A program made the translations under genes and the position numbers. From Actinomycetota bacterium (GTDB lineage: Bacteria > Actinomycetota > Acidimicrobiia > Acidimicrobiales > JAMCPD01): a DNA stretch of 54,986 nucleotides. The notes beneath the pieces are model-generated. The model ran no database searches, was not told where the DNA came from, and saw only the letters and a list, made by a program, of their open reading frames with translations. The stretch spans positions 1 through 54,986 of the forward strand of contig JAMCPD010000007.1 in assembly GCA_023379935.1 (NCBI GenBank), given 5' to 3'. Shown piece by piece: positions 8,676 to 16,486 of this stretch (within the stretch, counting starts at the first letter, position 1; each line of letters begins with the position of its first letter).

Positions 8676-9938
8676 ATGTCTTTAATGATACCGCCTATAG
8701 CAGGATATCCTCTTGGCGGCCCGTTGAGTAACCTTTTTGGATTGGGAACTCAAGGAGTACTTGGGGCCATAACAAGCTGGATAGTTTCCGGAGCGGCTTG
8801 GTTGTTGGATGCTGTAGGAAAAATGTTAACCTTTTCAACTTACAAAGGTCTTCAGTCTGGATGGTTCTTGGGTCGTTACAGAGCCATGATCAGTTTAGCG
8901 GCACTGTTGGCTTTGCCTATGATGCTTGCGGGCGTTATTCAAACCATCATGCGACAAGAACCGGCCAAACTGATCAAAATTGTTTTTATGTATATCCCTT
9001 TGGCGGCTTTACTTACTTTGGCGGCTGTTCAACTGGTGGCACTTGGGCTTAGAGCAACCGATGCAGCTTCCACCCTGATTTCGCAGGGAATTTCTTTGAA
9101 CCCTGTCACTTTTTTAGCAAAGTTGGGATCAACTCTTGAAACCAACGGTATAGCAACGATAATGGGCTCAGCATCTATACCGATGTTCGTTGTGTTTTTG
9201 GTGGCTTTGATTGTGGTGATGGCCACCTTTTGGCTCTGGTTGGAACTCGTGCTCCGCAATGCTGCTATATACATGGTAGTACTGTTTTTGCCCTTGTGTT
9301 TGCTTTCATTTCTTTGGCCGGCTGTCTCCCATTGGTCGAGGAAGTTGTTTGAGTTGATTGCGGCCTTGATCTTGTCTAAGTTGGTAATAGTGGGTGCATT
9401 GGGTCTAGCTTCTGCTGTATTACAAGCCGGTGGTGCAACTCCCATCGGCAGCGGCAGCGGGCAACTTTTAGTTGGCACCGCCCTTTTGCTGTTGGCGGCA
9501 TTTTCTCCTTTTGTACTTTTTCGTTTAGTACCTTTGATAGAGGTCGGCTCCATAGCTTCTTTGGAAGGCTTGTCACATAGAGCAGTCAACTCTTTACCCG
9601 TAGGGCCTAAAGACATTGGCGAGGAACTGCTTTCACGTTTTGCAAGCCCCGGGGAGGTTGGCGGATCAGCAGAAACAGGCTGGTCAGCTGATGCCGGTGG
9701 CTTTGGATGGGTCAAAGGCACAGTTTATCCTTATTCTCCTTCCGACTCTTCATATACCAAAGACAACGATGAGAAAACCGATTGGCCAAAAAGTGGAACA
9801 ACAGAGCCGATAAACAGCGATACCCCATACAGCGGTGATGAGATCCCCAGTGATGAGATCCCAAGTGATGATATATCAAGTAGGCACGCGGAACTGTTGT
9901 TCAGGCAAGAAGATGGAAATGGCGAAGAGCAGTTCTAG
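8676..9938 (+). CDS. VirB6/TrbL-like polytopic membrane channel protein
   Basis: This 420-residue protein has six or more hydrophobic helices between residues 1 and about 300, including MISLAALLALPMMLAGVIQ, IPLAALLTLAAVQLVALG, PMFVVFLVALIVVMATFWLW and LLVGTALLLLAAFSPFVLF. The hydrophilic tail is acidic and disordered. This is the layout of TrbL/VirB6 inner-membrane channel proteins of type IV secretion. The tail includes SGDEIPSDEIPSDD, made by a 15-bp unit repeated three times (9835-9879). A GGGAG ribosome site precedes the ATG. The next gene begins inside its last 26 bases. Confidence 0.7.
   Translation: MSLMIPPIAGYPLGGPLSNLFGLGTQGVLGAITSWIVSGAAWLLDAVGKMLTFSTYKGLQSGWFLGRYRAMISLAALLALPMMLAGVIQTIMRQEPAKLIKIVFMYIPLAALLTLAAVQLVALGLRATDAASTLISQGISLNPVTFLAKLGSTLETNGIATIMGSASIPMFVVFLVALIVVMATFWLWLELVLRNAAIYMVVLFLPLCLLSFLWPAVSHWSRKLFELIAALILSKLVIVGALGLASAVLQAGGATPIGSGSGQLLVGTALLLLAAFSPFVLFRLVPLIEVGSIASLEGLSHRAVNSLPVGPKDIGEELLSRFASPGEVGGSAETGWSADAGGFGWVKGTVYPYSPSDSSYTKDNDEKTDWPKSGTTEPINSDTPYSGDEIPSDEIPSDDISSRHAELLFRQEDGNGEEQF
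9835..9879. repeat. Three tandem 15-bp units (GTGATGAGATCCCCA type)
   Basis: Units at 9835-9849, 9850-9864 and 9865-9879 are near-identical; the third has diverged. They encode repeated DEIPS in the acidic tail of the TrbL-like protein, in frame. Confidence 0.85.
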
Positions 9939-11568
9939 CCAACCAACTCGTACTCGTGAGGCAAGAGGTTATAAGTTTGATCCTGCTGAACAAAGAGGGT
10001 TGTTGGCAGGTTGGCAAACAAGTCAAGTGGTTTTGTTGGTTGCGGGTTTACTCATAGCAGTGGGTCTGTTTCGTCTTTTGCCTTCCGCGTTAGGTTTGTT
10101 CCTTGCGCTGGCGGCAGTTTCAACAAGCATAATCTTTGTTTACTGGTCTGTGTCTGGGAGGAAGCTTTCTGAATGGGTTGTTTTAGGCATGAAATGGATG
10201 TTGAACTGCTTAGCGGGACAAAACATCAATACATCCAAAATACCTCACCGCTTGGGATCTTTTACCACCGGGGGGTATCAACCCAAGTTAAAGGGGACAT
10301 TTGCTGATCAAGGTTTGTCGTCAAAGTTGTTTTCAACAAGAGTAGGGCAGTTTTCCAAGAGAAACTGTCCTCCTAAACCTTTTGAGGCCTTTCAACTGTT
10401 GGAGGTGCCTTCTTTATATGAAAACAGGCCCATAGGAGTTGTGTATGATGGCTTGAATAGGAGGTATTCCGCAGTAATAGGACTTGCCAGTAAGAGTTTT
10501 ATGTTGTTTGATACTCAAGAAAAAACCAACTTTGTGGAGGCATGGGCCGGGCTGCTTTCCTCGTTAGCTCGCCAAGGTACACCGATCACGCGTGTGCAGT
10601 GGGTTGAGCGCAACATACCCGACTATAACCTCCATTGCGATGAGCCCGATCAGCAGCCGGAATCTTTGAACCACAATCAAAAAACCCCTTCTTATTCACG
10701 CAATATTGCGTCAGACTCTTATTTGGAGCTGGTTGCCAAGGTAAAACCATCCCTTAAACGCCACGAGGTATTGGTAGTGCTGTCAACCAAAGCTGAGAAT
10801 AAACTCCATAACACCGCCCTCATTGAACTGCTTGTGAGAGAGGTTTATTTTGTGGAACGTCGTTTAGCGGAAATGGGCATGATATGTGAGAACAGGAATT
10901 CCAACTCTTTAATTTTAGGGCCGAGAGCGTTGGCTGTGGCTATACGACGGGCATTTGACTCGGCGTTGGATATGGACAATCCGCTATTTTTGGGGGACAG
11001 CCCCTTTGAAGAGTACCGGAATAACCGGCAAAACAGAGTCAAGTTGGCAGCTGAATATCCTTGGCCTATGGGGATTGAAGCTCATTGGGGAGAGATAAGA
11101 GTAGATTCGACTTGGCACTCTACATATTGGATAGCACAGTGGCCAAGAGTAGATATGCCGCCGGATTTTTTAGCTCCATTTTTGCTGGAAGGCAGTATGG
11201 CTAAGGCTATATCCGTTGTGATGCAACCCCTTGATGTCATAAAAGCTCTTCGTGATGTTGCCCAAGCTAGGACGGCAACTGTTGCAGACGAAAAACTTCG
11301 TCACAATAGCGGCTTTTTGCCTACTTTCAAACGACAAAAGGAACAAGAAACGTTATATCGCAGAGAAAGTGAGCTAACTGAAGGACACGGGCAGTATAGG
11401 TTTTCTGGGTATGTAACGGTAAGATCCCAATCCAAAAGCGGACTGGCTCATATGTGCGAACAGATTGAACAACTTGGCGCCAGATCACACTTGGAGTTGC
11501 GAAAGATGTATGGCGAACAGGCCAAGGCTTTTGTCTTCTCTTTGCCCTTGGCAAGAGGTTTGTCTTGA
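9913..11568 (+). CDS. SCO6880-family conjugation protein (VirB3/VirB4 N-terminal-like)
   Basis: About 551 residues. After a polar start (MEMAKSSSSQPTRTREARGYKFD) come two adjacent hydrophobic helices (VVLLVAGLLIAVGLFRLL and LGLFLALAAVSTSIIFVYW), then a long soluble region. The segment RPIGVVYDGLNRRYSAVIGL, followed by FVEAWAGLLSSLARQGTPITRVQWVER, matches the hallmark of SCO6880-family proteins of actinobacterial conjugative elements. Those proteins resemble VirB3 fused to the non-catalytic half of VirB4; no Walker motifs are present. The frame is open further upstream to 9835, but that region is the repeat-coding tail of the preceding gene. The ATG at 9913 or 9919 is the likely start, overlapping the preceding gene. 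Confidence 0.8.
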   Translation: MEMAKSSSSQPTRTREARGYKFDPAEQRGLLAGWQTSQVVLLVAGLLIAVGLFRLLPSALGLFLALAAVSTSIIFVYWSVSGRKLSEWVVLGMKWMLNCLAGQNINTSKIPHRLGSFTTGGYQPKLKGTFADQGLSSKLFSTRVGQFSKRNCPPKPFEAFQLLEVPSLYENRPIGVVYDGLNRRYSAVIGLASKSFMLFDTQEKTNFVEAWAGLLSSLARQGTPITRVQWVERNIPDYNLHCDEPDQQPESLNHNQKTPSYSRNIASDSYLELVAKVKPSLKRHEVLVVLSTKAENKLHNTALIELLVREVYFVERRLAEMGMICENRNSNSLILGPRALAVAIRRAFDSALDMDNPLFLGDSPFEEYRNNRQNRVKLAAEYPWPMGIEAHWGEIRVDSTWHSTYWIAQWPRVDMPPDFLAPFLLEGSMAKAISVVMQPLDVIKALRDVAQARTATVADEKLRHNSGFLPTFKRQKEQETLYRRESELTEGHGQYRFSGYVTVRSQSKSGLAHMCEQIEQLGARSHLELRKMYGEQAKAFVFSLPLARGLS

Positions 11569-11617
11569 TAAGAACTTTCGCGGCAACTAAGTCCGCCAAG
11601 CGGACCCGAGGCAGTTC

Positions 11618-12991
11618 GTGAATGCTCATAAAGCTACAACCGCCAACTTGGGGGCACTGTATCCTTTTGTTGCGGAAGGAGGAATCAACAGTTCTTCTGT
11701 ACTGATTGGTCGTGATCTGATAGGGGGCGGCCATTTTGCTTATAATCCTTTTAAGTTATATAACCAACAGATACTAACCAATCCCAATATGGTGGTTATC
11801 GGTCAAATTGGTAAAGGGAAAAGTGCTTTTATAAAGACATACCTGTGGCGTCTGTTTGCATTCGGCACCAGGTTTTTAGTGCTTGATCCCAAAGGTGAAT
11901 ATACGGCTTTGGCCAAAGCGTGTGGATCAGAGCCGTTGAAGTTGGCCCCGGGTGGTTGCATAAGATTAAATCCTCTTGAGATGTCTGAAACCCAAAGAAC
12001 AAACCCCAACTCTTCCCCAGCGCTACACCTTTTGTATGCACTGGCTTCCTCTGCTTTGTCGAGAGAGCTTTCTCCTCTTGAAAGAGCCGTCCTGGAAGCG
12101 TCATTTTATAGTGCTTGGGCTAAAACTTCCTCAGGGCATGTCCGTTCAGTCACTTTAAATCATATAGTTGAAACAGTTTTAAGCCCGCCTCTCCAGATTG
12201 CAAAAGATCTACGTTGCGGCTTGACGGAGCTGAGGGATGCAAGTCGTGATATGGCCTTGGAACTTCGCAGACTTGTACAGGGGGATTTGAAAGGAATGTT
12301 TGACGGAGCGACAACAAAAGGCATTTCTTTGGATGCTCAAGCAGTCGTACTTGATCTTTCCGCTTTGTACTCCTCACAGTCTTTGGGGTTGATGATGGTT
12401 TGTGCCGTTGCGTGGTTTCAGAGCCGCTTGAGCATGCTCAATACAAACCAAGTTGTTGATACAGGCTTCGAACAAAAGCTACATGAGGTGGATAGATATA
12501 CTCCGGATGAAAGAGGCGTACCTCAACTTCATGTATCCACCAATCTGGTCATGGTTTTGGATGAAGCATGGGCGTTGCTTTCTGATTTACAAATAGCCAG
12601 ATGGCTGAGAGCTTCCTGGAAGCTCTCCAGAGCATACGGTGTGGCAAATGTTGCAGTTGTGCACAGGCTCTCCGACTTACAATCTGTCGGAGCGGTTGGT
12701 TCCGAACAAGTCGGCATTGCCCAAGGGTTATTATCAGACTCTGAAACTCATGTAGTTTATGGACAGGCTAACAATGAGTTAGAAACTGTCGGCGAACTCC
12801 TAGGACTGTCCGGTTTAGAGACAAGGCTTGTTGGAAAACTGAAGAGAGCCAGGGCACTCTGGAAAATAGGTGAGAGGTCTTTTCTCGTTGAACATGTTTT
12901 GTCTTCGTATGAAAAATCTTTTATAGATACCGACAAACGCATGCGCGAAGAAAAAGATGCAGAATCGGGTTGGAACGCACGTGTATTTTGA
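11618..12991 (+). CDS. VirB4-like conjugation ATPase
   Basis: 457 residues with a GTG start (MNAHKATTANLGALYPFVAEGG). The N-terminal region and Walker A GQIGKGKS at residues 62-69 match the ATP-binding partner that follows SCO6880 in actinobacterial transfer loci. Next comes VLDPKGEYTALA, and Walker B VMVLDEAWALL near 308-318. A RecA-like motor domain makes up almost the whole protein, so SCO6880-like and this gene together correspond to one VirB4 split into a membrane half and a motor half (family knowledge). It energises assembly or transport at the inner membrane. It is followed by a VirD4-like gene with a 35-base overlap. Confidence 0.85.
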   Translation: MNAHKATTANLGALYPFVAEGGINSSSVLIGRDLIGGGHFAYNPFKLYNQQILTNPNMVVIGQIGKGKSAFIKTYLWRLFAFGTRFLVLDPKGEYTALAKACGSEPLKLAPGGCIRLNPLEMSETQRTNPNSSPALHLLYALASSALSRELSPLERAVLEASFYSAWAKTSSGHVRSVTLNHIVETVLSPPLQIAKDLRCGLTELRDASRDMALELRRLVQGDLKGMFDGATTKGISLDAQAVVLDLSALYSSQSLGLMMVCAVAWFQSRLSMLNTNQVVDTGFEQKLHEVDRYTPDERGVPQLHVSTNLVMVLDEAWALLSDLQIARWLRASWKLSRAYGVANVAVVHRLSDLQSVGAVGSEQVGIAQGLLSDSETHVVYGQANNELETVGELLGLSGLETRLVGKLKRARALWKIGERSFLVEHVLSSYEKSFIDTDKRMREEKDAESGWNARVF

Positions 12992-14819
12992 ACAAGGAAC
13001 ATTGAAGACATGGTGGATACCGTTGGCTGTTTTGTTGTGCGGGCTGGTTGTAGACCTTTGCCTGATAGGCGAGATTTGTATTTTTCTCAACTCGGGAACC
13101 TGGTCAAATATTCCTTTTGGAGTTGTGCTGTCTTTGATGTTCAACCTTGGCAATCCTAAACTTGCCTGGCCAAACCACCTCCAGCACTACATGTATGGGC
13201 CTATCGGTTATTATTTGATATTGATTGGGGTGGCAGCAGTGCAGATTACCCTTTGTTTCGGAGCAGTCTATACCTTTAAGGCATACCTTGCGAAGGCAAC
13301 CGAAATACGGTTTTTTACTCGCACTGTTTCAGTTGTGCGAAGAATTATAAGTATCATAGAGGTGTTTACGACCGGTATCGACGGCTTTGGTAAAATTGAC
13401 CCCTTTTTATCCTCCGCGCGCTGGGCAAAGCCAAGTGAACTCACCATATTGCGTGTTCCACCATCCAAAGTAGGCAAAGGGCGTTTGGGACTGGGAAGCT
13501 CGGGTGGAGCTGTCTTGGCAGCGGAGCAACATCATTCAGTTATCGTTATAGGTCCTACACAAACTCAGAAAACCAGTGGATTTGCTCTTCCGGCTCTACT
13601 GGAGTGGGATGGGCCGATCTTGGCTGCAAGTGTTAAGGTTGATCTGTTGCAACACAGTTATGAATGGCGCAAAAAGTGTGGTCAGGTATGGATATATGAC
13701 CCAACCAATGTTACCGGATTCCCCTCTACCAACTGGTCACCTTTGAGTGCTTGTAGGACCTGGTATGGGGCAAAACGTATGGCCGCTTGGCTATGTCAGT
13801 CTAAGCAGGGATCGGTATCGGGGTTTCCGGAGGCGGATTTTTGGTACTCAATGGCAGCAAAGCTGCTTTCCCCTTTGATGTTTGCAGCCGCCTGGTCGAA
13901 TAAGAGTATGCAAGACGTATTGCGTTGGGTGGACGAACAGGAAATTGATGAAGTTATGGGTTTATTGTCCTTGACGGGGGTAGATGAAGCAGTTCAAGCC
14001 CAACACGCCAACTGTTTGAGGGAGGAGCGTCAACGTAGTTCAATCTATTCGACGGCTGAAAATGTCTTAAGTCCATTTTCAGATATTGATACTTCCCACT
14101 TCATCAGGCCTGATTTCGAACCGGAATTTCTTTTTAACGGTGAAGATGTCGGTCATACAGAAAGCCGCAGTCTCTATTTGTGTGCGCCAACCCATGAACA
14201 GCGAAGGCTGCAACCAATGTTCACCGCTTTGGTTAATCAAGTCTTGGATTACGGGTTTGAACTTGCAACGCGTCGCGCTAAACCCTTATCGCCCGGCTTG
14301 CTTGTGGTTTTGGATGAGGCGGCCAATATAGCTCCACTATCTGATCTTGATAGCCTTGCTTCCACCGGAGCAAGCCATGGGATTGAGTTGGTAACCATTT
14401 GGCAGGATATGGCGCAAATTACAGCTAAGTATGGCACAAGAGCCGCAACTGTAGTCAATAACCATAGGGCAAAGGTTTTTCTTTCCGGGATAACAGATCC
14501 TGAAACTCTTGAACATGCGAGCAAATTAGCCGGTTTCAAGGAATCAACTGTTTCGACTACGACTGCGAATGGACACGGGCAACACTCGATTAGCCGTTCA
14601 CCCGCCCCCAGGCAGTTGGCACCGGCTGATGCTTTGAGACGAATACGACCGGGGGAAGGAGTATTGATATATGGGCATCTTTTCCCTATACGTTTAAAGC
14701 TGCGTGCATGGTTTTCCATCCCTCATTTGTTGAAACGCGGTCTTGAGAGGGAAAGTAGCCCGGTAAATAAAGGCGAAGGAGGTGGTTTATATTCATGTTG
14801 GAAAATTAGCGGAAGATAA
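12957..14819 (+). CDS. VirD4/TraG-type coupling protein
   Basis: 620 residues. The N-terminal part has two to three membrane helices (LAVLLCGLVVDLCLI, YYLILIGVAAVQITLCFGAVY). A TraG/VirD4 ATPase domain follows with Walker A GPTQTQKTS near residues 199-207 and Walker B GLLVVLDEAANIAPL near 447-460, and then the family's LVTIWQDMAQI. These proteins recruit substrate DNA or protein to a type IV secretion channel. The ATG at 12957 lies inside the preceding gene; GTG 12981 is an alternative start nearer the first helix. No relaxase or other transfer gene follows before the coding strand changes. Confidence 0.88.
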   Translation: MQNRVGTHVYFEQGTLKTWWIPLAVLLCGLVVDLCLIGEICIFLNSGTWSNIPFGVVLSLMFNLGNPKLAWPNHLQHYMYGPIGYYLILIGVAAVQITLCFGAVYTFKAYLAKATEIRFFTRTVSVVRRIISIIEVFTTGIDGFGKIDPFLSSARWAKPSELTILRVPPSKVGKGRLGLGSSGGAVLAAEQHHSVIVIGPTQTQKTSGFALPALLEWDGPILAASVKVDLLQHSYEWRKKCGQVWIYDPTNVTGFPSTNWSPLSACRTWYGAKRMAAWLCQSKQGSVSGFPEADFWYSMAAKLLSPLMFAAAWSNKSMQDVLRWVDEQEIDEVMGLLSLTGVDEAVQAQHANCLREERQRSSIYSTAENVLSPFSDIDTSHFIRPDFEPEFLFNGEDVGHTESRSLYLCAPTHEQRRLQPMFTALVNQVLDYGFELATRRAKPLSPGLLVVLDEAANIAPLSDLDSLASTGASHGIELVTIWQDMAQITAKYGTRAATVVNNHRAKVFLSGITDPETLEHASKLAGFKESTVSTTTANGHGQHSISRSPAPRQLAPADALRRIRPGEGVLIYGHLFPIRLKLRAWFSIPHLLKRGLERESSPVNKGEGGGLYSCWKISGR

Positions 14820-14939
14820 TTTAAGAAAACGATATATGGATGATAACAGTAATCAACGAAGGTGAGGTAATCACACTTTCGCGAGTACAAACTCCAAACT
14901 TTAGCCCTAAAGAAGGATGCCATGGACAAAGTATAACTG

Positions 14940-14969
14940 TTGACACTTCGTTTATAGGCGGTGTATACT
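14940..14969 (+). promoter_or_regulatory. Near-consensus sigma-70 promoter before a mini-gene
   Basis: TTGACA at 14940-14945 and TATACT at 14964-14969 are separated by 18 bases, the best -35 and one of the best -10 hexamers in the window. Transcription would begin near 14976, just before an AAGGAGG ribosome site at 14995-15001. Confidence 0.7.
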
Positions 14970-15007
14970 ATCTAAGTATGGATATCCATAAAACAAGGAG
15001 GATGATT

Positions 15008-15046
15008 ATGGATAAACCCGGGTTGCCGGTTAAGTCTACGAATTGA
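15008..15046 (+). CDS. 12-residue mini-ORF with strong promoter and ribosome site
   Basis: ATG at 15008 follows a perfect AAGGAGG (14995-15001) with 6-base spacing and encodes MDKPGLPVKSTN before TGA. A consensus promoter lies 39 bases upstream and an inverted repeat at 15052-15071 follows at once, so a complete transcription unit of about 100 bases is laid out. An in-frame ATG at 15002 touches the ribosome site and is unlikely. A 68-codon frame from 14840 includes it, but that longer start has no ribosome site. I do not recognise the peptide. It could be a leader peptide, a small peptide gene, or the surviving 5' end of a lost gene. Confidence 0.4.
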   Translation: MDKPGLPVKSTN

Positions 15047-15051
15047 CTGTC

Positions 15052-15071
15052 CCAACGGCTAGAGCTGTTGG
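15052..15071. terminator. Inverted repeat, possible terminator or mRNA hairpin
   Basis: CCAACGGCT (15052-15060), a 2-base loop and AGCTGTTGG (15063-15071) pair at 9 positions with one G-U. It lies 5 bases after the mini-ORF and overlaps the end of the minus-strand pseudogene. A T run (TTTTTT) appears only about 17 bases later, so it is not a textbook intrinsic terminator. Confidence 0.4.
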
Positions 15072-15620
15072 ATTCTTGCTGCTCTTCCTTTTTTAGTAAA
15101 CTGCTTTTCCGTAGGGTTTTGCAAATTTTTGATTTCTCCGGCTAATTCTTGAACATTGCGATAGATACTATCTGACTTAACTTTGTTTGTTCTTATCTCG
15201 ATTATGGCATCCTGACACTGATCCCAGCATTGTATAACGGCCGTTCCCAATACAACCGTCAATCCCAGCCAGACTGACACATTTATTTTTGTAAAGATTC
15301 CCCAAATCTTCGAAGAAGTTAAATATATGCTCGTACAAAAACCATTTTTCAGATGCTTTCGCATAAGCATCTAAAATAACCTTTTTCTGCCTTTCTTTAT
15401 TATTGGCAAATGTTTTTACCAGAGTTCGGCTCTTGAACATTTGATCAGCATCCCAACACTCTGAAATTTTCGCCATAACCATTAAATAATTGCTTTTGCG
15501 GTCGATTCATAGTTGAACCGCAGCAACCGTTATACCACAAGCCAGAACAACTGTGGCTAGAGCAGTTACTACCGCTGTCCATGTTGGAACACTGCCTAGA
15601 ACAGTTATGAGCGAAATCAT
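15059..15620 (-). pseudogene. Decayed small membrane-protein gene (in-frame stop plus frameshift)
   Basis: A minus-strand frame starts at ATG 15620 (MISLITVLGSVPTWTAVVTA...) with one hydrophobic helix. It meets TGA at 15507-15509, then continues in the same frame through IDRKSNYLMVMAKISECWDADQMFKSRTLVK... to about 15290. A one-base shift at an A5 run (T5 at 15286-15290 on the plus strand) then joins it to a frame reading INVSVWLGLTVVLGTAVIQC and a charged tail ending at 15059. Removing one base and the stop gives one protein of about 185 residues: membrane helix, charged helical region, second helix, helical tail. The family is not recognised. Sequencing error at two places is the alternative to decay. 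Confidence 0.5.
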
Positions 15621-15920
15621 ATTAGTCAAGATGATACTTGTTTTCCAGATTTAATACAACAAAACACAATAACGGAAGAGCTGCTTGGCACAGCTTCAGG
15701 TTCTCTGCTTGTAAGCGCTATGATGCTGTAGGCCCCCTTCGTCGGTCATGTCCTAACTGTCTGCACATATCATGCGGACAGTGGTGGATACTGTGACAAT
15801 CCGCGCGGGCCATCTGGTCAATCAGCCGGGATGTCGAGCGAAAGAGTGGTGTGGCACTGAATGGTTATGCTTTGTTTCCATGACATGCAATAGGATCGTT
15901 GCATCTTATATAATGCCTGT
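15621..15920. other. 300-base spacer with an inverted repeat
   Basis: No open frame of note. ACTGTCTGC (15756-15764) and GCGGACAGT (15774-15782) form a 9-bp inverted repeat with one mismatch around a 9-base loop. Base composition becomes more GC-rich from about 15690 onward, compared with the AT-rich DNA to the left, which suggests a junction. Confidence 0.4.
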
Positions 15921-16133
15921 ATGACTAGAATAATGACCGCTACAGAACTAAAAGCAACACTTCTTCGGGTACTGGAGGAAGTAGCCAGCGGTACCCAAGT
16001 TGAGGTCACAAAACATGGTCATGTCATCGCTCGTATTGTGCCGGCACATGCCCCACACAACCTGAAAGGCAAGCTAGCAGGTTTGAGTATGACGGCTTGT
16101 GATGATGAGCTTTTCACCACCGGCCAGGATTAG
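15921..16133 (+). CDS. Phd/YefM-family antitoxin (orphan)
   Basis: The 70 residues MTRIMTATELKATLLRVLEEV... match the N-terminal DNA-binding fold of Phd/YefM antitoxins. The pattern is TATELKA, a leucine-rich helix, SGTQVEVTKHGHVIARIVP, and a short acidic toxin-binding tail (DDELFTTGQD). These normally repress their own operon and neutralise a PIN or RelE-type toxin encoded immediately downstream. Here the next frame is a two-helix membrane protein, and no toxin gene is visible on either side, so it is either orphaned or paired with something unusual. Confidence 0.75.
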   Translation: MTRIMTATELKATLLRVLEEVASGTQVEVTKHGHVIARIVPAHAPHNLKGKLAGLSMTACDDELFTTGQD

Positions 16134-16141
16134 GGAGCTCA

Positions 16142-16321
16142 GTGAGTTCAGTACCACGAGCTGTCGTCGTGCTTTACGTGCTTGGGCTCGTAGCCGTTGT
16201 GGTCGTGCTTGACGTTCTCTTCTTCAGGCACCACTTTTGGGCACGCCTAATGGCCAATGCTGGCACTGTTTTGCTATTTGCCGCCTTCTACCTACGATTT
16301 CGGGCGATACTTGGTAGGTAG
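16142..16321 (+). CDS. Small two-helix membrane protein
   Basis: This 59-codon frame has a GTG start at 16142. GGGAG at 16134-16138 sits just after the antitoxin stop and serves as ribosome site. The product has two hydrophobic helices, about residues 7-27 (AVVVLYVLGLVAVVVVLDVLF) and 36-52 (MANAGTVLLFAAFYLRF), separated by a basic/aromatic loop (RHHFWARL). Small proteins with this layout occur as conserved hypotheticals in actinobacteria, from memory. Only 8 bases separate it from the antitoxin gene, so they are probably co-transcribed. Function unknown. Confidence 0.55.
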   Translation: MSSVPRAVVVLYVLGLVAVVVVLDVLFFRHHFWARLMANAGTVLLFAAFYLRFRAILGR

Positions 16322-16486
16322 TAAGTGGGTTTCTTTAAAGCTCAGCTACCGTTCGGTTAGACCGTTGGGCTTCTTCGCGAAAGAAGACCTACGGGTTCTT
16401 GCCCGATGGATTTTCCAGCCCATCTGAGCCGACCTTATGGACGGGCACGAATCCGGTGGATGTCACAAGTCGGACTTATCCGTTGC

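Noticed and set aside
14840-15007. Longer 68-codon frame ahead of the mini-ORF
   Set aside because: No ribosome site at its ATG, and it contains the promoter hexamers of the mini-gene; the composition is not protein-like.
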